Assembly (NCBI RefSeq): GCF_001571245.1
Contig: NZ_BCTK01000006.1
Coordinates: 620,001 to 684,000, forward strand
Origin: Achromobacter piechaudii NBRC 102461
GTDB lineage: Bacteria; Pseudomonadota; Gammaproteobacteria; Burkholderiales; Burkholderiaceae_B
Reading direction: 5' to 3'
DNA: 64,000 nucleotides
Below the pieces are notes generated by a model. It made no database searches. It worked only from the letters and a program-made list of their open reading frames with translations, and was not told the origin of the DNA. Below are positions 1-8,629 of this stretch, one piece after another (within the stretch, counting starts at the first letter, position 1; every line of letters starts with the position of its first letter). The position numbers were made by a program, and so were the translations under genes.

Positions 1-305
1 TGGCTGGACGTGGCCATCAGCAGCGTGTAGCCGTCGGGCTCGGCGCGCGCCGCCATGACCGCGCCAATATTGCCGTTGGCGCCTGCCTTGTTCTCCACGA
101 CCACCGGCTGGCCGAGGCGGGTGGACATGGCCTGCGCCACGGTGCGCGCGATGACGTCGGTGGCGCCGCCCGCAGCAAAGGGCACGATGATGCGCAGCGG
201 GCGTTCGGGATAGGCAGAGGCGGCGGACGCGGCCGTGCTCAAGGTCGCGGCGGCGAGCATCGCGGCTGCGGCCAGCCGCCGTACGGGGGGCAGGGGGATA
301 TTCAT
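1..305 (-). CDS. Bug-family tripartite tricarboxylate transporter binding protein (N-terminal part)
   Basis: Periplasmic solute-binding protein of the TctC/Bug family; only the first 101 codons lie in the window and the gene runs off the left edge. Translation from the ATG at 305-303 gives a hydrophobic, Ala-rich signal peptide ending near STAASA, then the family hallmarks YPERPLRIIVPFAAGG, followed by a GQPVVVENKAGANGNIG segment and AEPDGYTLL. In the family these form the two-domain ligand cleft that usually holds a carboxylated ligand. It lies downstream of, and in line with, the ThDP enzyme at 391-2076, so the two are probably cotranscribed. The ligand cannot be read from this fragment. 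Confidence 0.9.
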   Translation of the reverse strand, partial: MNIPLPPVRRLAAAAMLAAATLSTAASAASAYPERPLRIIVPFAAGGATDVIARTVAQAMSTRLGQPVVVENKAGANGNIGAVMAARAEPDGYTLLMATSS

Positions 306-390
306 AGTCTCTCTCCAGTGTTGGATATTTTTTTATGTAGGCGCCGCGCGCCGTTCTTGCGTCCGGCGCGCGGCAATCCGCTCCTGCAAG

Positions 391-2076
391 TCAGGATGCG
401 GCGCGCCGCGCCTTGTCGCGCAGGCTGGTCAGGGTGGCCCGGGGCGTGATGACTTCGGGGTCCAGACTGAGTTCGATCAGATACGGCGAACCGCTGTCCA
501 GCGCCCGCTTCAAGGCGGGCGCGAAACTCTCGTGGCTGTCCACGCGTTCGGCGGGCACGCCGAACGATTCCGCATAGGCCACGAAGTCGGGGTTGCTGAG
601 GTCCGTGCCGATGGTCCGGCCGGGGTAGTGCACTTCCTGGTGCATGCGGATCGTGCCGTACATGCCGTTGTTGAACACGATGAAGACGATGGCCAGCCGG
701 TGCTGTTTGACGGTGGCCAGCTCTTGCGAGGTCATCAGAAAGCAGCCGTCCCCAGCCAGGCAGACGACCTGCCGTTCGGGGTGGCGCAGCTTGGCCGCGA
801 TGGCGGCGGGCACGCCGTATCCCATCGCGCCGCTGGTGGGCGCTAGCTGGCTGCGCGGATGGCTGAAACGGTAGTAGCGATGTGCCCAGGCGCTGTAGTT
901 GCCCGCGCCGTTGGTGAGGATCGCGTGCGCATCCAAGGTCTCGCGCAGCGCGACGATGACGCGCGCCGGGTCCATGGGCAGATCGGTAGCAGGCGGTTCC
1001 GTGTAGCGCAGATAGCTCTGCCGCAGCCCGTCGAGCCAGCCGCGCCACGGGGTGGCGTCCAGCGGCTCCAACGCGGCAGCCGCGTCCGCGAAGGCGTTCA
1101 GGCCCGACTGTATCTTCAAGGCAGGTTGATAAACCCGGCCCAGTTCTTCGGGGCTGGCCAGTACGTGGATCAGCGTCTGTTTGGGCACGGGAGATTGCAG
1201 CAGCGTATAGCCGCCCGTCACCATTTCACCCAGGCGCGCGCCCACCGCCAGGATCACGTCGGCATTGCGCACGGCATCGGCCAGTTCCGGGTTGATGCCG
1301 ATGCCTACTTCGCCGACGTATTGCGCATGGTGGTTGTCGTACAGGTCCTGGCGGCGGAACGAGCACGCCACGGGCAGGCCATTCTGATGCGCGTAGCGGG
1401 CAAGGCTGTCCAGGCCCGCGCGGGTCCAGCCCGAACCGCCCACGATCATCAGCGGCCGCTGCGCGTCGGCCAGCAAAGCGCGCATGCCTGCCATGGCATC
1501 GGGCGCCGGGTGCGCCTGCGGAAACTGGATCGTTCCGCAGTCCTGGGGCGCGGCCAGTTCGGTCAGCATGTCTTCGGGCAATGCCAGCACCACGGGACCG
1601 GGCCGGCCCGACATCGCCACCGAGAAGGCGCGGTTCATGTATTCGGTGACGCGCGCGGCGCTGTCGATCTGCGCCACCCATTTGCTGAACTGCCCGAACA
1701 TGCGGCGGTAATCGATTTCCTGGAAGGCCTCGCGCTCGACCATGTCGTTGCCGACCTGGCCCACCAGCACGATAAGCGGCGTGGAATCCTGAAACGCCGT
1801 CTGCACGCCGATGCTGGCATTGGTGGCGCCCGGCCCGCGCGTGACCATGCAGACGCCCGGCCGGCCTGTCAGTTTGCCGTGCGCTTCGGCCATGAACGAC
1901 GCTGCGCCTTCGTGGCGGCAGGACACCAGGCGGATCCGCTCGCGTTCCGTGTACAGCGCGTCCAGCACGTCCAGATAGCTTTCGCCGGGCACGCCGAACA
2001 CGGTGTCCACGCCATGTTCCAGCAGCGCGCGCACCACATGCTGGCCGCCCGTCATCAATTTCGCAGTGTCGTTCAT
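391..2076 (-). CDS. ThDP-dependent acetolactate-synthase-like enzyme
   Basis: 561-residue thiamine-diphosphate enzyme with the three-domain build of acetolactate synthase, pyruvate oxidase and benzoylformate decarboxylase. The PYR domain is at about 1-175 with the cofactor-activating Glu56 in CRHEGAASFMAEA. The central domain is at about 190-330. The C-terminal PP domain carries the Mg/ThDP motif starting at GDG 442-444 and ending NN near 469-470. It could condense or decarboxylate a 2-keto acid in the cytoplasm. There is no adjacent small regulatory subunit as expected for IlvH-partnered biosynthetic ALS, and the gene sits next to a Bug gene and an AraC regulator, so a catabolic 2-keto-acid role is more likely than isoleucine/valine synthesis. 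No convincing Shine-Dalgarno sequence precedes the ATG. Family is sure; substrate is not. Confidence 0.85.
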   Translation of the reverse strand: MNDTAKLMTGGQHVVRALLEHGVDTVFGVPGESYLDVLDALYTERERIRLVSCRHEGAASFMAEAHGKLTGRPGVCMVTRGPGATNASIGVQTAFQDSTPLIVLVGQVGNDMVEREAFQEIDYRRMFGQFSKWVAQIDSAARVTEYMNRAFSVAMSGRPGPVVLALPEDMLTELAAPQDCGTIQFPQAHPAPDAMAGMRALLADAQRPLMIVGGSGWTRAGLDSLARYAHQNGLPVACSFRRQDLYDNHHAQYVGEVGIGINPELADAVRNADVILAVGARLGEMVTGGYTLLQSPVPKQTLIHVLASPEELGRVYQPALKIQSGLNAFADAAAALEPLDATPWRGWLDGLRQSYLRYTEPPATDLPMDPARVIVALRETLDAHAILTNGAGNYSAWAHRYYRFSHPRSQLAPTSGAMGYGVPAAIAAKLRHPERQVVCLAGDGCFLMTSQELATVKQHRLAIVFIVFNNGMYGTIRMHQEVHYPGRTIGTDLSNPDFVAYAESFGVPAERVDSHESFAPALKRALDSGSPYLIELSLDPEVITPRATLTSLRDKARRAAS

Positions 2077-2204
2077 CGCAGTTTCAATCAGGCCGCAAGG
2101 CGGCGGGTTGTGTCTGGATGCACTGTACGCAGCCCGGCGTCGGGCGCGTTAGGACAGATCAGAGCTTGTCTTGCACTTTTTTGCGCAAGCGCCCGGAGCG
2201 GCCG

Positions 2205-3104
2205 TCAGCCGATGGGGCGGTCGTACTTCTTGCGGAAATCGCCTGCGGTGCAGCCGGTGTGCTTCTTGAAGAAGCGGGCGAAGTAGGACGGGTCTTCGAA
2301 GTTCAGCTGAAACGCGATTTCGGCAATGCTCAAGCCCGTATTACTGAGCAGGCGCTTGGCTTCGAGCGCAACGCGTTCCTGCACCAGTTGGCTGGCGGTG
2401 CGGCCCATGCTGCGCTTGGCGGCCTCGTTAAGCTGGCGTTCGCTGACGTGCAGTGCGTCGGCGTACTGGCGTATGGCGCCGAATTCTAGATAGTGTTCCT
2501 CGATCAGCATGGTGAAGCGCTTGACCAGCGAATAGCTGGGGCCGGCCGCGGTCTCGCGCTCGTCGGCCGGGTACAGGCGGCGCAACTGCGTCAGCAGGAT
2601 CAGCAGGTAGGAACGCACGACGTCGAAGCGCCCGGTTTGTCGATCGCGCGTTTCGCGTTCGATCTCATTGAGCAGTGGCAGCATGCCGTCGTGCTGCTCG
2701 CGCGACAAGTAAATGGCGGGCGAGCCGCCCGCCAGATGGAAGAACGGAAACTTGGCGATGTCGTCCGCGCGCGGGAACATGTGCGCGAAGAAGTCGGTGC
2801 TGATGTTCAGCACGTAGCCGCGCGGTTTGACGGACGACGTCCAGGCGTGGATCTGGCCGGGCGACAGGAAGAACACGGAATGGTCGCGCACCTCGTGCTG
2901 CTCGAAGTCCAGCATGTGCGTGCCGCTGGCCTCGCTCATCCAGAGCAGGTGGTAGTAGTTGTGCCGATGCAGGAAGCCGCGCGGGATATCGTCCCGGTCC
3001 TGCAAGCGAACGAGATCGAAATAGAACGAACCCTCGCCCGAGAAATCTGAAGACTCCAAGGTGGGAAATGATTCGGGATAGGGCGTGGGCGTGCCTGTGG
3101 ACAA
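2205..3104 (-). CDS. AraC-family transcriptional regulator
   Basis: 299-residue regulator. The N-terminal half (about 30-170) has the cupin-like effector domain pattern, with HRHNYYHLLWM and FFLSPGQIHAW. The C-terminal 100 residues hold the paired helix-turn-helix of AraC/XylS, including IAEIAFQLNFEDPSYFARFFKKHTG and the closing FRKKY. The start is a TTG at 3104-3102, chosen because an AAGGAG stands eight bases ahead of it; no ATG lies nearby. It is on the same strand as the ThDP gene 128 bases downstream and probably controls that gene and its Bug partner. The Cys-rich and metal motifs of Ada-type relatives are absent. Confidence 0.9.
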   Translation of the reverse strand: MSTGTPTPYPESFPTLESSDFSGEGSFYFDLVRLQDRDDIPRGFLHRHNYYHLLWMSEASGTHMLDFEQHEVRDHSVFFLSPGQIHAWTSSVKPRGYVLNISTDFFAHMFPRADDIAKFPFFHLAGGSPAIYLSREQHDGMLPLLNEIERETRDRQTGRFDVVRSYLLILLTQLRRLYPADERETAAGPSYSLVKRFTMLIEEHYLEFGAIRQYADALHVSERQLNEAAKRSMGRTASQLVQERVALEAKRLLSNTGLSIAEIAFQLNFEDPSYFARFFKKHTGCTAGDFRKKYDRPIG

Positions 3105-3144
3105 GCTGGGGTCTCCTTGATGGCGCGCAGGGCGGCTCTATTTT

Positions 3145-3164
3145 TTTGCCATCATAAAGGCAAA
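3145..3164. promoter_or_regulatory. small inverted repeat ahead of the AraC gene
   Basis: TTTGCC and GGCAAA are inverted around an 8-base AT-rich spacer, about 40 bases upstream of the TTG start of the AraC-family gene. It is a possible operator or promoter element for autoregulation. It could be chance; the arms are only six bases. Confidence 0.3.
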
Positions 3165-3278
3165 CCCCGCTGCCCCCGCAAGCCGGGGCAGGCAACACGC
3201 CCAATGTCCAGAGACCCGCTCGACCCACAACACGCCCCGCCTGCAAACGTCCACCGCCCTGCGCGGCGGCGTGCGGCA

Positions 3279-4256
3279 TCACTCCGCCGTGATGCCCGCT
3301 GCCTGGATGACCGCGCCCCAGCGATCGACTTCACTGCCCCAGAAGTTGGCGAACTCTGCCGGGCCGCGCGCGTCCACCCGGAAGCCCAGTGAGCGCGTCT
3401 TCTCGGCCACTTCTGGAACCGCCATGATGCTCACCAGTTCTTTGCCCAGCCGTTGAACAATGGCGTCGGGCGTCGCGCTGGGCAGCATGACTGCGGTCCA
3501 TTGTTCGACGTTGAGCTTAGGCATGCCGGCTTCGGCCGATGTCGGTACCGTCGGGACCTGCTGGTTCCGCTCTGAACTTGCAATCGCAATGGCGCGCAGC
3601 TTGCCGGATTGCACGTAGGGCAGGGACTCCGCGTAGTTGCTGAAGATCACGTCGAGCTGGCCACCCATCAGGTCAGTCAGCGAGGGTGATCCGCCGCTGT
3701 AAGGGATGTGCAGGATTTTTGTGCCGTTGATCTGGTTGAACAAGGCCAGCGACAGATGCGAGGGCGTGCCCACTCCACTGGACCCCGCATTCAATTCCTT
3801 GGATTTCGCTGCTTTGACCAGATCATCGAGCGTACGGATATTGCTGCTTGCGGGAACGACGACGAGGATCGGCGTCGACGCCAGCAGCGCCACTGGCTTC
3901 AGGTCCTTGGTAATGTCGAACCGGCTCCTGCCGCGCAACAAGGTGGCGTTGACGGAGTGCGTCATCGTGATCGCCAGCAGCGTATTGCCATCGGGCGGGG
4001 CGCGTGACACTTGTTCGGCGCCGATCATTGCCCCCGCGCCCGGCCGATTTTCGACGACGACCGTGACGTTGAGACGTTCGCCAAGCTGCTGCCCCACCAG
4101 GCGCGCCATGACGTCCGTCAGCCCTCCCGGCGTGAAGGGCACCACGTATCGCAAGACGCTTCCCTTGTTCAGGTAATCCGTGGCTTGCGCGTTGACAACC
4201 GGGGCAATGGCGGCAAGCGCCAGCGCTGATGCAAGCAGCGTTCTTCTGGTAATCAT
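3279..4256 (-). CDS. Bug-family tripartite tricarboxylate transporter binding protein
   Basis: 325-residue TctC/Bug protein. The leader starts MITRRTLLAS, a twin-arginine-like motif followed by an Ala-rich hydrophobic stretch ending at NAQA, so export by Tat is possible. The mature part has LRYVVPFTPGGLTDVMARL, then VVVENRPGAGAMIGAEQVSRAPPDGNTLL (Asn replaces the usual Tyr of PDGYTLL), and PYSGGSPSLTDLMGGQLD. AGGAGAC precedes the ATG. It begins 42 bases after the 2-hydroxyacid dehydrogenase gene on the same strand, so the two form an operon; the ligand may be the dehydrogenase substrate or a related carboxylate. No TctA or TctB gene is nearby. Confidence 0.93.
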   Translation of the reverse strand: MITRRTLLASALALAAIAPVVNAQATDYLNKGSVLRYVVPFTPGGLTDVMARLVGQQLGERLNVTVVVENRPGAGAMIGAEQVSRAPPDGNTLLAITMTHSVNATLLRGRSRFDITKDLKPVALLASTPILVVVPASSNIRTLDDLVKAAKSKELNAGSSGVGTPSHLSLALFNQINGTKILHIPYSGGSPSLTDLMGGQLDVIFSNYAESLPYVQSGKLRAIAIASSERNQQVPTVPTSAEAGMPKLNVEQWTAVMLPSATPDAIVQRLGKELVSIMAVPEVAEKTRSLGFRVDARGPAEFANFWGSEVDRWGAVIQAAGITAE

Positions 4257-4298
4257 TTTGTCTCCTGTCTGTACGCTTCTTATGTTGGCGTCGCAGAG

Positions 4299-5222
4299 TC
4301 AAGCCAGTGCTTCAAGGACCTTCTCTGCAACGAGACTGCTGACTCGTTGGTTCGATTCCATCGTCAAGCCCGCGGTGTGGGGCGTGAGAATCAGGTTGGG
4401 GCAATCGCGAAAATGCGGCGCGGCGGCCAGTGGTTCGTCTTTGAAGACATCGAGCGCCGCGCCTCCTAGCTGCCCGCTGCGCAGTGCGGCCGCTACGGCA
4501 AGCTCATCGACGATCCCTCCCCGGGCCGTATTGATGAGAATGGCGCCCGGCTTCATTGCCTGGATGCGGCGTGCGTCAAAGAAATTTCGGGTCGATTCCA
4601 GCAGCGGCATATGCAGGCTGGTGACATCCGATTCGGCAACCAGACGGTCCAGATCCGACGCGGTGACGCCAAGCTGGCCAAACACCGGGTTGTCGTCTGC
4701 CATCGCGGGATCGAAAGCCATGACCGACATGCCTAGCGCTTTGGCCAGACGAGCCGTCAATTGACCGATCGACCCGAAGCCGAGCAAGCCCAGCTTCTTT
4801 CCGGCGATCTCGCGGCCTTTGGACAAGGCATCCCGTGGCCATTGTCCCGAAGCGACGGCCTCGGTGGATGCATACGAACCGCGCAACAACAACAGCGCGG
4901 TGGCGATCACGTATTCGGCCACGCTGTTTGCGTTCGCGCCGGTTGCCGGGAACACCTGGATGCCTTGCCGCTTGCATCCTTCCAGATCGATATTGTCCAG
5001 ACCGACACCCAGGCGGCCCACGACTTTGCATCGCTTGAGCGAGGCCAACAGTTCGCCACGCACCTGCGTGCGGTTCCGAACGATGATTGCGTCGTAGTGC
5101 TCTGCCTGCTCAAGCAGCTGCGGCAGGTTGTCGACCAGTTGAGGGTCGTAAGTCACCTCCGCCTTCTCCCGCAGTCGATCGACCGCAGGTGCATCCATGA
5201 ATTCGGTCACGACGATTTTCAA
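4299..5222 (-). CDS. D-isomer-specific 2-hydroxyacid dehydrogenase (SerA / sulfolactate dehydrogenase-like)
   Basis: About 307-residue NAD-dependent oxidoreductase. I place the start at the TTG at 5222-5220, because GAGGGAGAG stands just upstream and the family N-terminus (KIVVTEFMDAPAVD) begins there; an in-frame ATG at 5309 would add 29 residues without a ribosome site. Visible parts are the catalytic-domain start, the Rossmann motif GLLGFGSIGQL, the substrate-binding Arg in INTARGGIVDE, the acidic partner in LDVFKDEPL and the catalytic His in LILTPHTAGL. It interconverts a 2-hydroxy acid and a 2-keto acid; relatives include phosphoglycerate and sulfolactate dehydrogenases. The Bug gene follows directly, and the LysR gene at 5486-6367 lies upstream on the same strand. 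Substrate unresolved. Confidence 0.88.
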   Translation of the reverse strand: MKIVVTEFMDAPAVDRLREKAEVTYDPQLVDNLPQLLEQAEHYDAIIVRNRTQVRGELLASLKRCKVVGRLGVGLDNIDLEGCKRQGIQVFPATGANANSVAEYVIATALLLLRGSYASTEAVASGQWPRDALSKGREIAGKKLGLLGFGSIGQLTARLAKALGMSVMAFDPAMADDNPVFGQLGVTASDLDRLVAESDVTSLHMPLLESTRNFFDARRIQAMKPGAILINTARGGIVDELAVAAALRSGQLGGAALDVFKDEPLAAAPHFRDCPNLILTPHTAGLTMESNQRVSSLVAEKVLEALA

Positions 5223-5353
5223 AAAGCTCTCCCTCTGGCGGGTTGGATGGTTGGCGCTGTGTACACCGCTCAGGCTTTCGCCGCTTGCTGGAGTCGGGCG
5301 CACGGCCATAGTAAAAAGCCGCGAGCTTTAGCAAAAGCAAATTTTTATGCACG

Positions 5354-5378
5354 TCAGCATCGGAAAATACGATGCTGA
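5354..5378. promoter_or_regulatory. 9-bp perfect inverted repeat (operator or terminator)
   Basis: TCAGCATCG and CGATGCTGA flank a 7-base AT loop in the gap between the LysR gene (ends 5486) and the dehydrogenase start (5222). No T-run follows directly on the minus strand, so it may be a regulator-binding dyad for the dehydrogenase-Bug operon as easily as a LysR terminator. The flanking AT-rich stretch at 5310-5350 probably contains the operon promoter. Confidence 0.45.
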
Positions 5379-5485
5379 TGGCCGGTCGCGTGGGTGGTTG
5401 ATTGCGTGGGCTTCGCGCGTAGGGGCGGCGCTTGCCTATCGGCGGCTGGCGGGCAGGCCGAATGAAAACATGGGCCTGCACCCAA

Positions 5486-6367
5486 TCATTTAGACGGCGG
5501 GGAGGATTGGCCGAATTCCCTGAAGCAGCTCAATAGCACTTGGGTAGCGCGGCTGCTGCTATTGGCGGGGCGCACGGCAAGGCACACGGTCCGGTACGAG
5601 TCCGGCAGGTCCACAAACTTCAATGCCCCATCGTGTCGAGTTGGCCCTTTGAGCACCGGCAGTACGGTGACCCCGATGTCGTGCCGGACCAGGGAGAGAA
5701 CGGCGTCATGCGAGTCCAGCTCCATGGCGGGACGTACCGATATGCCGCAGTCCGTGATGGACGACTCGATCTGCTTACCGATCCACGTCGTTTTGTCGAA
5801 CGCAATGTAGGGGTGCTCTTGCAGCATCTTCTTGACGCTGGTGAAGTGTCTCTGCGAACTCATGACCAGCGCCAGCGGTTCGGTGTACAGCTCAAGAAAG
5901 CAGAGCGACGTCGACACATGGGGCGGGGGCATGGAGATCACGGCGGCATCGAGTACGCCGGCCTCGACTTGCAGCGCCAGGTCCGGAGATCGCTTCGCGG
6001 TGATGCGCAGTTCCAATGACGGGTGATCCGCACTGAGCCGCTTCAAGACGCCGGGCAAGCCGCCCGACAAGGTACTGGTAATTACACCTAGAGCCAGCCT
6101 GCCCTTGAGTACGCTGCTGCTGCCCAGCGACGCCATTTCGGCTTGCAAATCCAGGATCTGGCGAGCCAGCGGAACCAGTTGGTGAGCCCGGTCATTCAGC
6201 AGTATCGACCTGCCCGTGCGGACGAATAGTTCTACACCGAGCTCATCCTCAAGATTGCGCAGTTGGACGCTGACGGCGGCAGGAGACAAATGCACCGCCT
6301 GGGCAGCGGCGGTCACGGTGCCAAATTGATGGAGCGCCAAAAAGGCGTGCAAAGAACGGCTTTGCAT
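5486..6367 (-). CDS. LysR-family transcriptional regulator
   Basis: 293-residue LTTR when started at the ATG at 6367-6365, where the standard N-terminus MQSRSLHAFLALHQFGTV begins; an open upstream extension of 38 codons looks non-coding. The winged HTH is at about 1-62 (AAAQAVHLSPAAVSVQLRNLEDELGVELFVR). The effector domain at about 90-290 starts GRLALGVITSTLSGGLPGVL. It is oriented toward the dehydrogenase-Bug operon and is its most likely regulator, although LTTRs more often face their target divergently. Confidence 0.9.
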   Translation of the reverse strand: MQSRSLHAFLALHQFGTVTAAAQAVHLSPAAVSVQLRNLEDELGVELFVRTGRSILLNDRAHQLVPLARQILDLQAEMASLGSSSVLKGRLALGVITSTLSGGLPGVLKRLSADHPSLELRITAKRSPDLALQVEAGVLDAAVISMPPPHVSTSLCFLELYTEPLALVMSSQRHFTSVKKMLQEHPYIAFDKTTWIGKQIESSITDCGISVRPAMELDSHDAVLSLVRHDIGVTVLPVLKGPTRHDGALKFVDLPDSYRTVCLAVRPANSSSRATQVLLSCFREFGQSSPPSK

Positions 6368-6730
6368 GAGGGGGGCTGAGGTGAAAGTGGCGATTACGGT
6401 AGCACGCCGCCCAGTGCGCGGGGGGCGCGGCGGGCAGGCATCGCCTCTGCAATCTGCTTGGCCCGTGCAAGACCGTTGCATCGTTGCCGCAGATTTATCG
6501 ACATGGTCCCAAGCGTGTGGATAGAACGTCCCGCGCGGCGGAACGCGTGCTAAAAACTTTCGGAGCTGAATAATTCAAAAAACTGATGCGGCCCGTTGTG
6601 AAGCGGCATAAGAACCGGCTCAATTCAGCTTTCATTCCAATTCAAGTTGTTGATTTGTTGGAAAGAAAGCTGAGTTTTTATCCGGCACGGGAACCGGTGC
6701 ATTCCCTTTATCGAATATTCGCCGCCGCCC
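6368..6730. other. 363-base gene-free gap
   Basis: Between the LysR start and the terminator of the next minus-strand operon I find no credible coding sequence. The part from about 6545 to 6720 is clearly more AT-rich than its surroundings. It contains AGCTGAAT (6564-6571) and its inverse ATTCAGCT (6623-6630), too far apart to be a convincing hairpin. The LysR promoter should lie at the low-coordinate end of this gap. Confidence 0.5.
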
Positions 6731-6767
6731 AAAAAATTGCCTACCCCGCGCTTGCGGGATAGGCAAT
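6731..6767 (-). terminator. rho-independent terminator of the GntR-lyase-SDR-SDR-Bug operon
   Basis: Read on the minus strand, a 14-base stem (one mismatch) with a 4-base loop is followed directly by six T residues. It begins eight bases after the stop of the Bug gene at 6775. Stem, loop and U-tract are all canonical; this is the clearest intrinsic terminator in the window. Confidence 0.9.
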
Positions 6768-6774
6768 GCATCGC

Positions 6775-7800
6775 TTAGTCGATGCGGGCGCCGGAGATCT
6801 TGACGGCCTCGGCCCACTTGGCGATTTCCTTTTGCACGAAGGCCTGGAACTGCTCAGGCGTCGAGGGCGTGAACTCGCTGCCGGCCGCGATCATTTTTTC
6901 TTTCGCCTTCGGATCCGACATGACTTCGCGCATGTCGGACGAGATCTTTTCGACCAGCGCCTTGGGCGTGCCCTTGGGCGCGAAGAAGCCGGACCAAGGC
7001 GGCGCGGCATAGCCAGCGAAGCCCTGTTCGGCCACGGTGGGGTAGTCGGGTGCGCTGGCAAAGCGGTTGGCCGTGGTCAGCGCAATGATCTTCAGCTTGC
7101 CGCTCTTGGCATAGGCTTGCACGGCGGGCAGGCCCGTAATGCCGACCTGGATCTGGCCGCCCAGCAGGTCGGTCACCATCGGAGCGCTGCCGCGGTACGG
7201 GATGTGCGAAATCTCGAACTTGCCCTGGTTCTTGATCAGCTCCATCCCCAGATGGGAAGCCGTGCCATTGCCGTCCGACCCATACGAGTAATGCGCATCG
7301 GGCTTCTTGAGCAGCGCGATGAGTTCCTGCAAGTTGTTGGCCGGCACGTCATTGTTGACGATGATGGCGTTGGGGTAGAGGGTGGCTTGCGTGACGGCCT
7401 CGAAATCCTTGATCGGGTCATAGCGCATGTTCTTGTACAAAGACGTGTTGATGCCGTGCGAGCCGGTCACGCCGAGCACCAGCGTATAGCCATCGGGTGC
7501 GGCGCGCGCCACGTATTCCGAGCCGACGTTGCCGCCCGCGCCGGGTTTGTTCTCGATCACCACGGCTTGCCCCCACTTCTTGGACAAGCCTTCGGCGACC
7601 AGTCGCGCAGTGATGTCCGTGGCGCCGCCTGCCGGGAAGGGCACCACGATGGTGACCGGACGCGTCGGAAAGTTGCCGGCGTCCTGCGCAAAGGCGGGAG
7701 CGGCGACCAGCCCGGCTGCCCCGGCAAGCACGGCCAGCATGCCGAGGACCTTGCGGCGCGGCATGCGCGCGTGCGTTGCGTAAGTAATCGAGTGCGTCAT
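6775..7800 (-). CDS. Bug-family tripartite tricarboxylate transporter binding protein
   Basis: 341-residue TctC/Bug protein, last gene of the GntR operon. The N-terminus has a long n-region with MPRRKVLGMLAVLAG (Tat-like RRKVLG) and a signal end near AFAQDAG. The core motifs are [54 protein letters not shown] and PYRGSAPMVTDLLGGQIQVG. AAGGGG lies ahead of the ATG. A 55-base gap separates it from the upstream SDR, and a strong terminator follows. It presumably binds the organic acid processed by the lyase and the two SDRs of the same operon. Confidence 0.94.
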   Translation of the reverse strand: MTHSITYATHARMPRRKVLGMLAVLAGAAGLVAAPAFAQDAGNFPTRPVTIVVPFPAGGATDITARLVAEGLSKKWGQAVVIENKPGAGGNVGSEYVARAAPDGYTLVLGVTGSHGINTSLYKNMRYDPIKDFEAVTQATLYPNAIIVNNDVPANNLQELIALLKKPDAHYSYGSDGNGTASHLGMELIKNQGKFEISHIPYRGSAPMVTDLLGGQIQVGITGLPAVQAYAKSGKLKIIALTTANRFASAPDYPTVAEQGFAGYAAPPWSGFFAPKGTPKALVEKISSDMREVMSDPKAKEKMIAAGSEFTPSTPEQFQAFVQKEIAKWAEAVKISGARID

Positions 7801-7855
7801 GATTCAAGCCCCTTGTTATGTGATGTGTGCACTGCGTGAAAGAGTGGCGCCACCG

Positions 7856-8629
7856 CTATTGCGCGGTGTATCCGCCGTCGGCACGGATGTCCGTGCCCGT
7901 GATGAACGAGGCAGCCTCGCTGATTAAGAAAACTGCGGTCTGCGCGACCTCTTCGGCGGTGCCGAGTCGCCCGGCCGGATATTTGGCGGCCAGCGCGGCA
8001 TTGGCCGCCTCCGCGCTGCCGTAGCGATCTATCAGCCGCCCGGTCACGACTGCGCCGGGTGACAGGCTCAAGGCGCGGATGCCGTCGGCCGCATGGTCCA
8101 CGGCGATGGCGCGCGCCAGCGCGATCAGGCCAGCCTTGCTTGCGCCATAGGCGCCACGGCCGGGCGCGGCGACGCTGCCCAGTTGCGAAGCAATGTTCAG
8201 CACGACGCCGCTGCCCGCGCGGGCCATATGCAGAATGGCCCACTTGCTCATCAGCCAGGCGCCCGTCAGATTCACGTCCAGCGCTTGCCGCCATTGTTCC
8301 GGCGTCAGGTCAGCGACTTTCGCGCCGGGCGTCACGGTTGCTGCGTTGTTCACCAATACGTCGATCGCGCCCCATTGCGTGGCGACCTGTTCCACGGCTG
8401 ACCGAGAGGCGCTCGCGTCCGCGACGTCGCAGGGCAGCGCCAAGACGCGGGAGGGGGCGGCCGATAGCGTCCGGCAGCATTGGGCCAGCATGTCCTGGTC
8501 ACGATCGAGCAGGGCCACGCGGGCGCCGGCGTCCAGGCAATGCTCGGCGATGGCCAGTCCCAGCCCGCCTGCGGCGCCGGTCACTATCACGACCTTTCCT
8601 TCAAGTACGGGTGCGCGAGCCGTTGTCAT
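7856..8629 (-). CDS. short-chain dehydrogenase/reductase (SDR)
   Basis: 257-residue classical SDR. The start at the ATG 8629-8627 is preferred over an upstream ATG because it forms an ATGA overlap with the stop of the preceding SDR. Rossmann motif VTGAAGGLGLAIAEHC; NNAATVTPGA; active-site Ser in NIASQLGSV; YGASKAG with the catalytic Tyr and Lys; the C-terminal TGTDIRADGGYTAQ closes the fold. It uses NAD(P)H to interconvert an alcohol and a ketone in the cytoplasm. Two SDRs in tandem suggest successive or stereochemically paired oxidations of one substrate. Confidence 0.92.
   Translation of the reverse strand: MTTARAPVLEGKVVIVTGAAGGLGLAIAEHCLDAGARVALLDRDQDMLAQCCRTLSAAPSRVLALPCDVADASASRSAVEQVATQWGAIDVLVNNAATVTPGAKVADLTPEQWRQALDVNLTGAWLMSKWAILHMARAGSGVVLNIASQLGSVAAPGRGAYGASKAGLIALARAIAVDHAADGIRALSLSPGAVVTGRLIDRYGSAEAANAALAAKYPAGRLGTAEEVAQTAVFLISEAASFITGTDIRADGGYTAQ

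Noticed and set aside
391..2076. Sulfoacetaldehyde acetyltransferase (Xsc) or sulfopyruvate decarboxylase
   Set aside because: N-terminal sequence and length fit generic acetolactate-synthase-like enzymes; no phosphotransacetylase gene is nearby.
859..2286. 475-codon open frame antisense to the ThDP enzyme
   Set aside because: The opposite strand encodes a motif-complete ThDP enzyme; this frame is a codon-bias shadow.
6564..6630. AGCTGAAT / ATTCAGCT pair as a structured RNA or attachment site
   Set aside because: Arms are eight bases with a 51-base loop and no further pairing; could be chance in an AT-rich gap.
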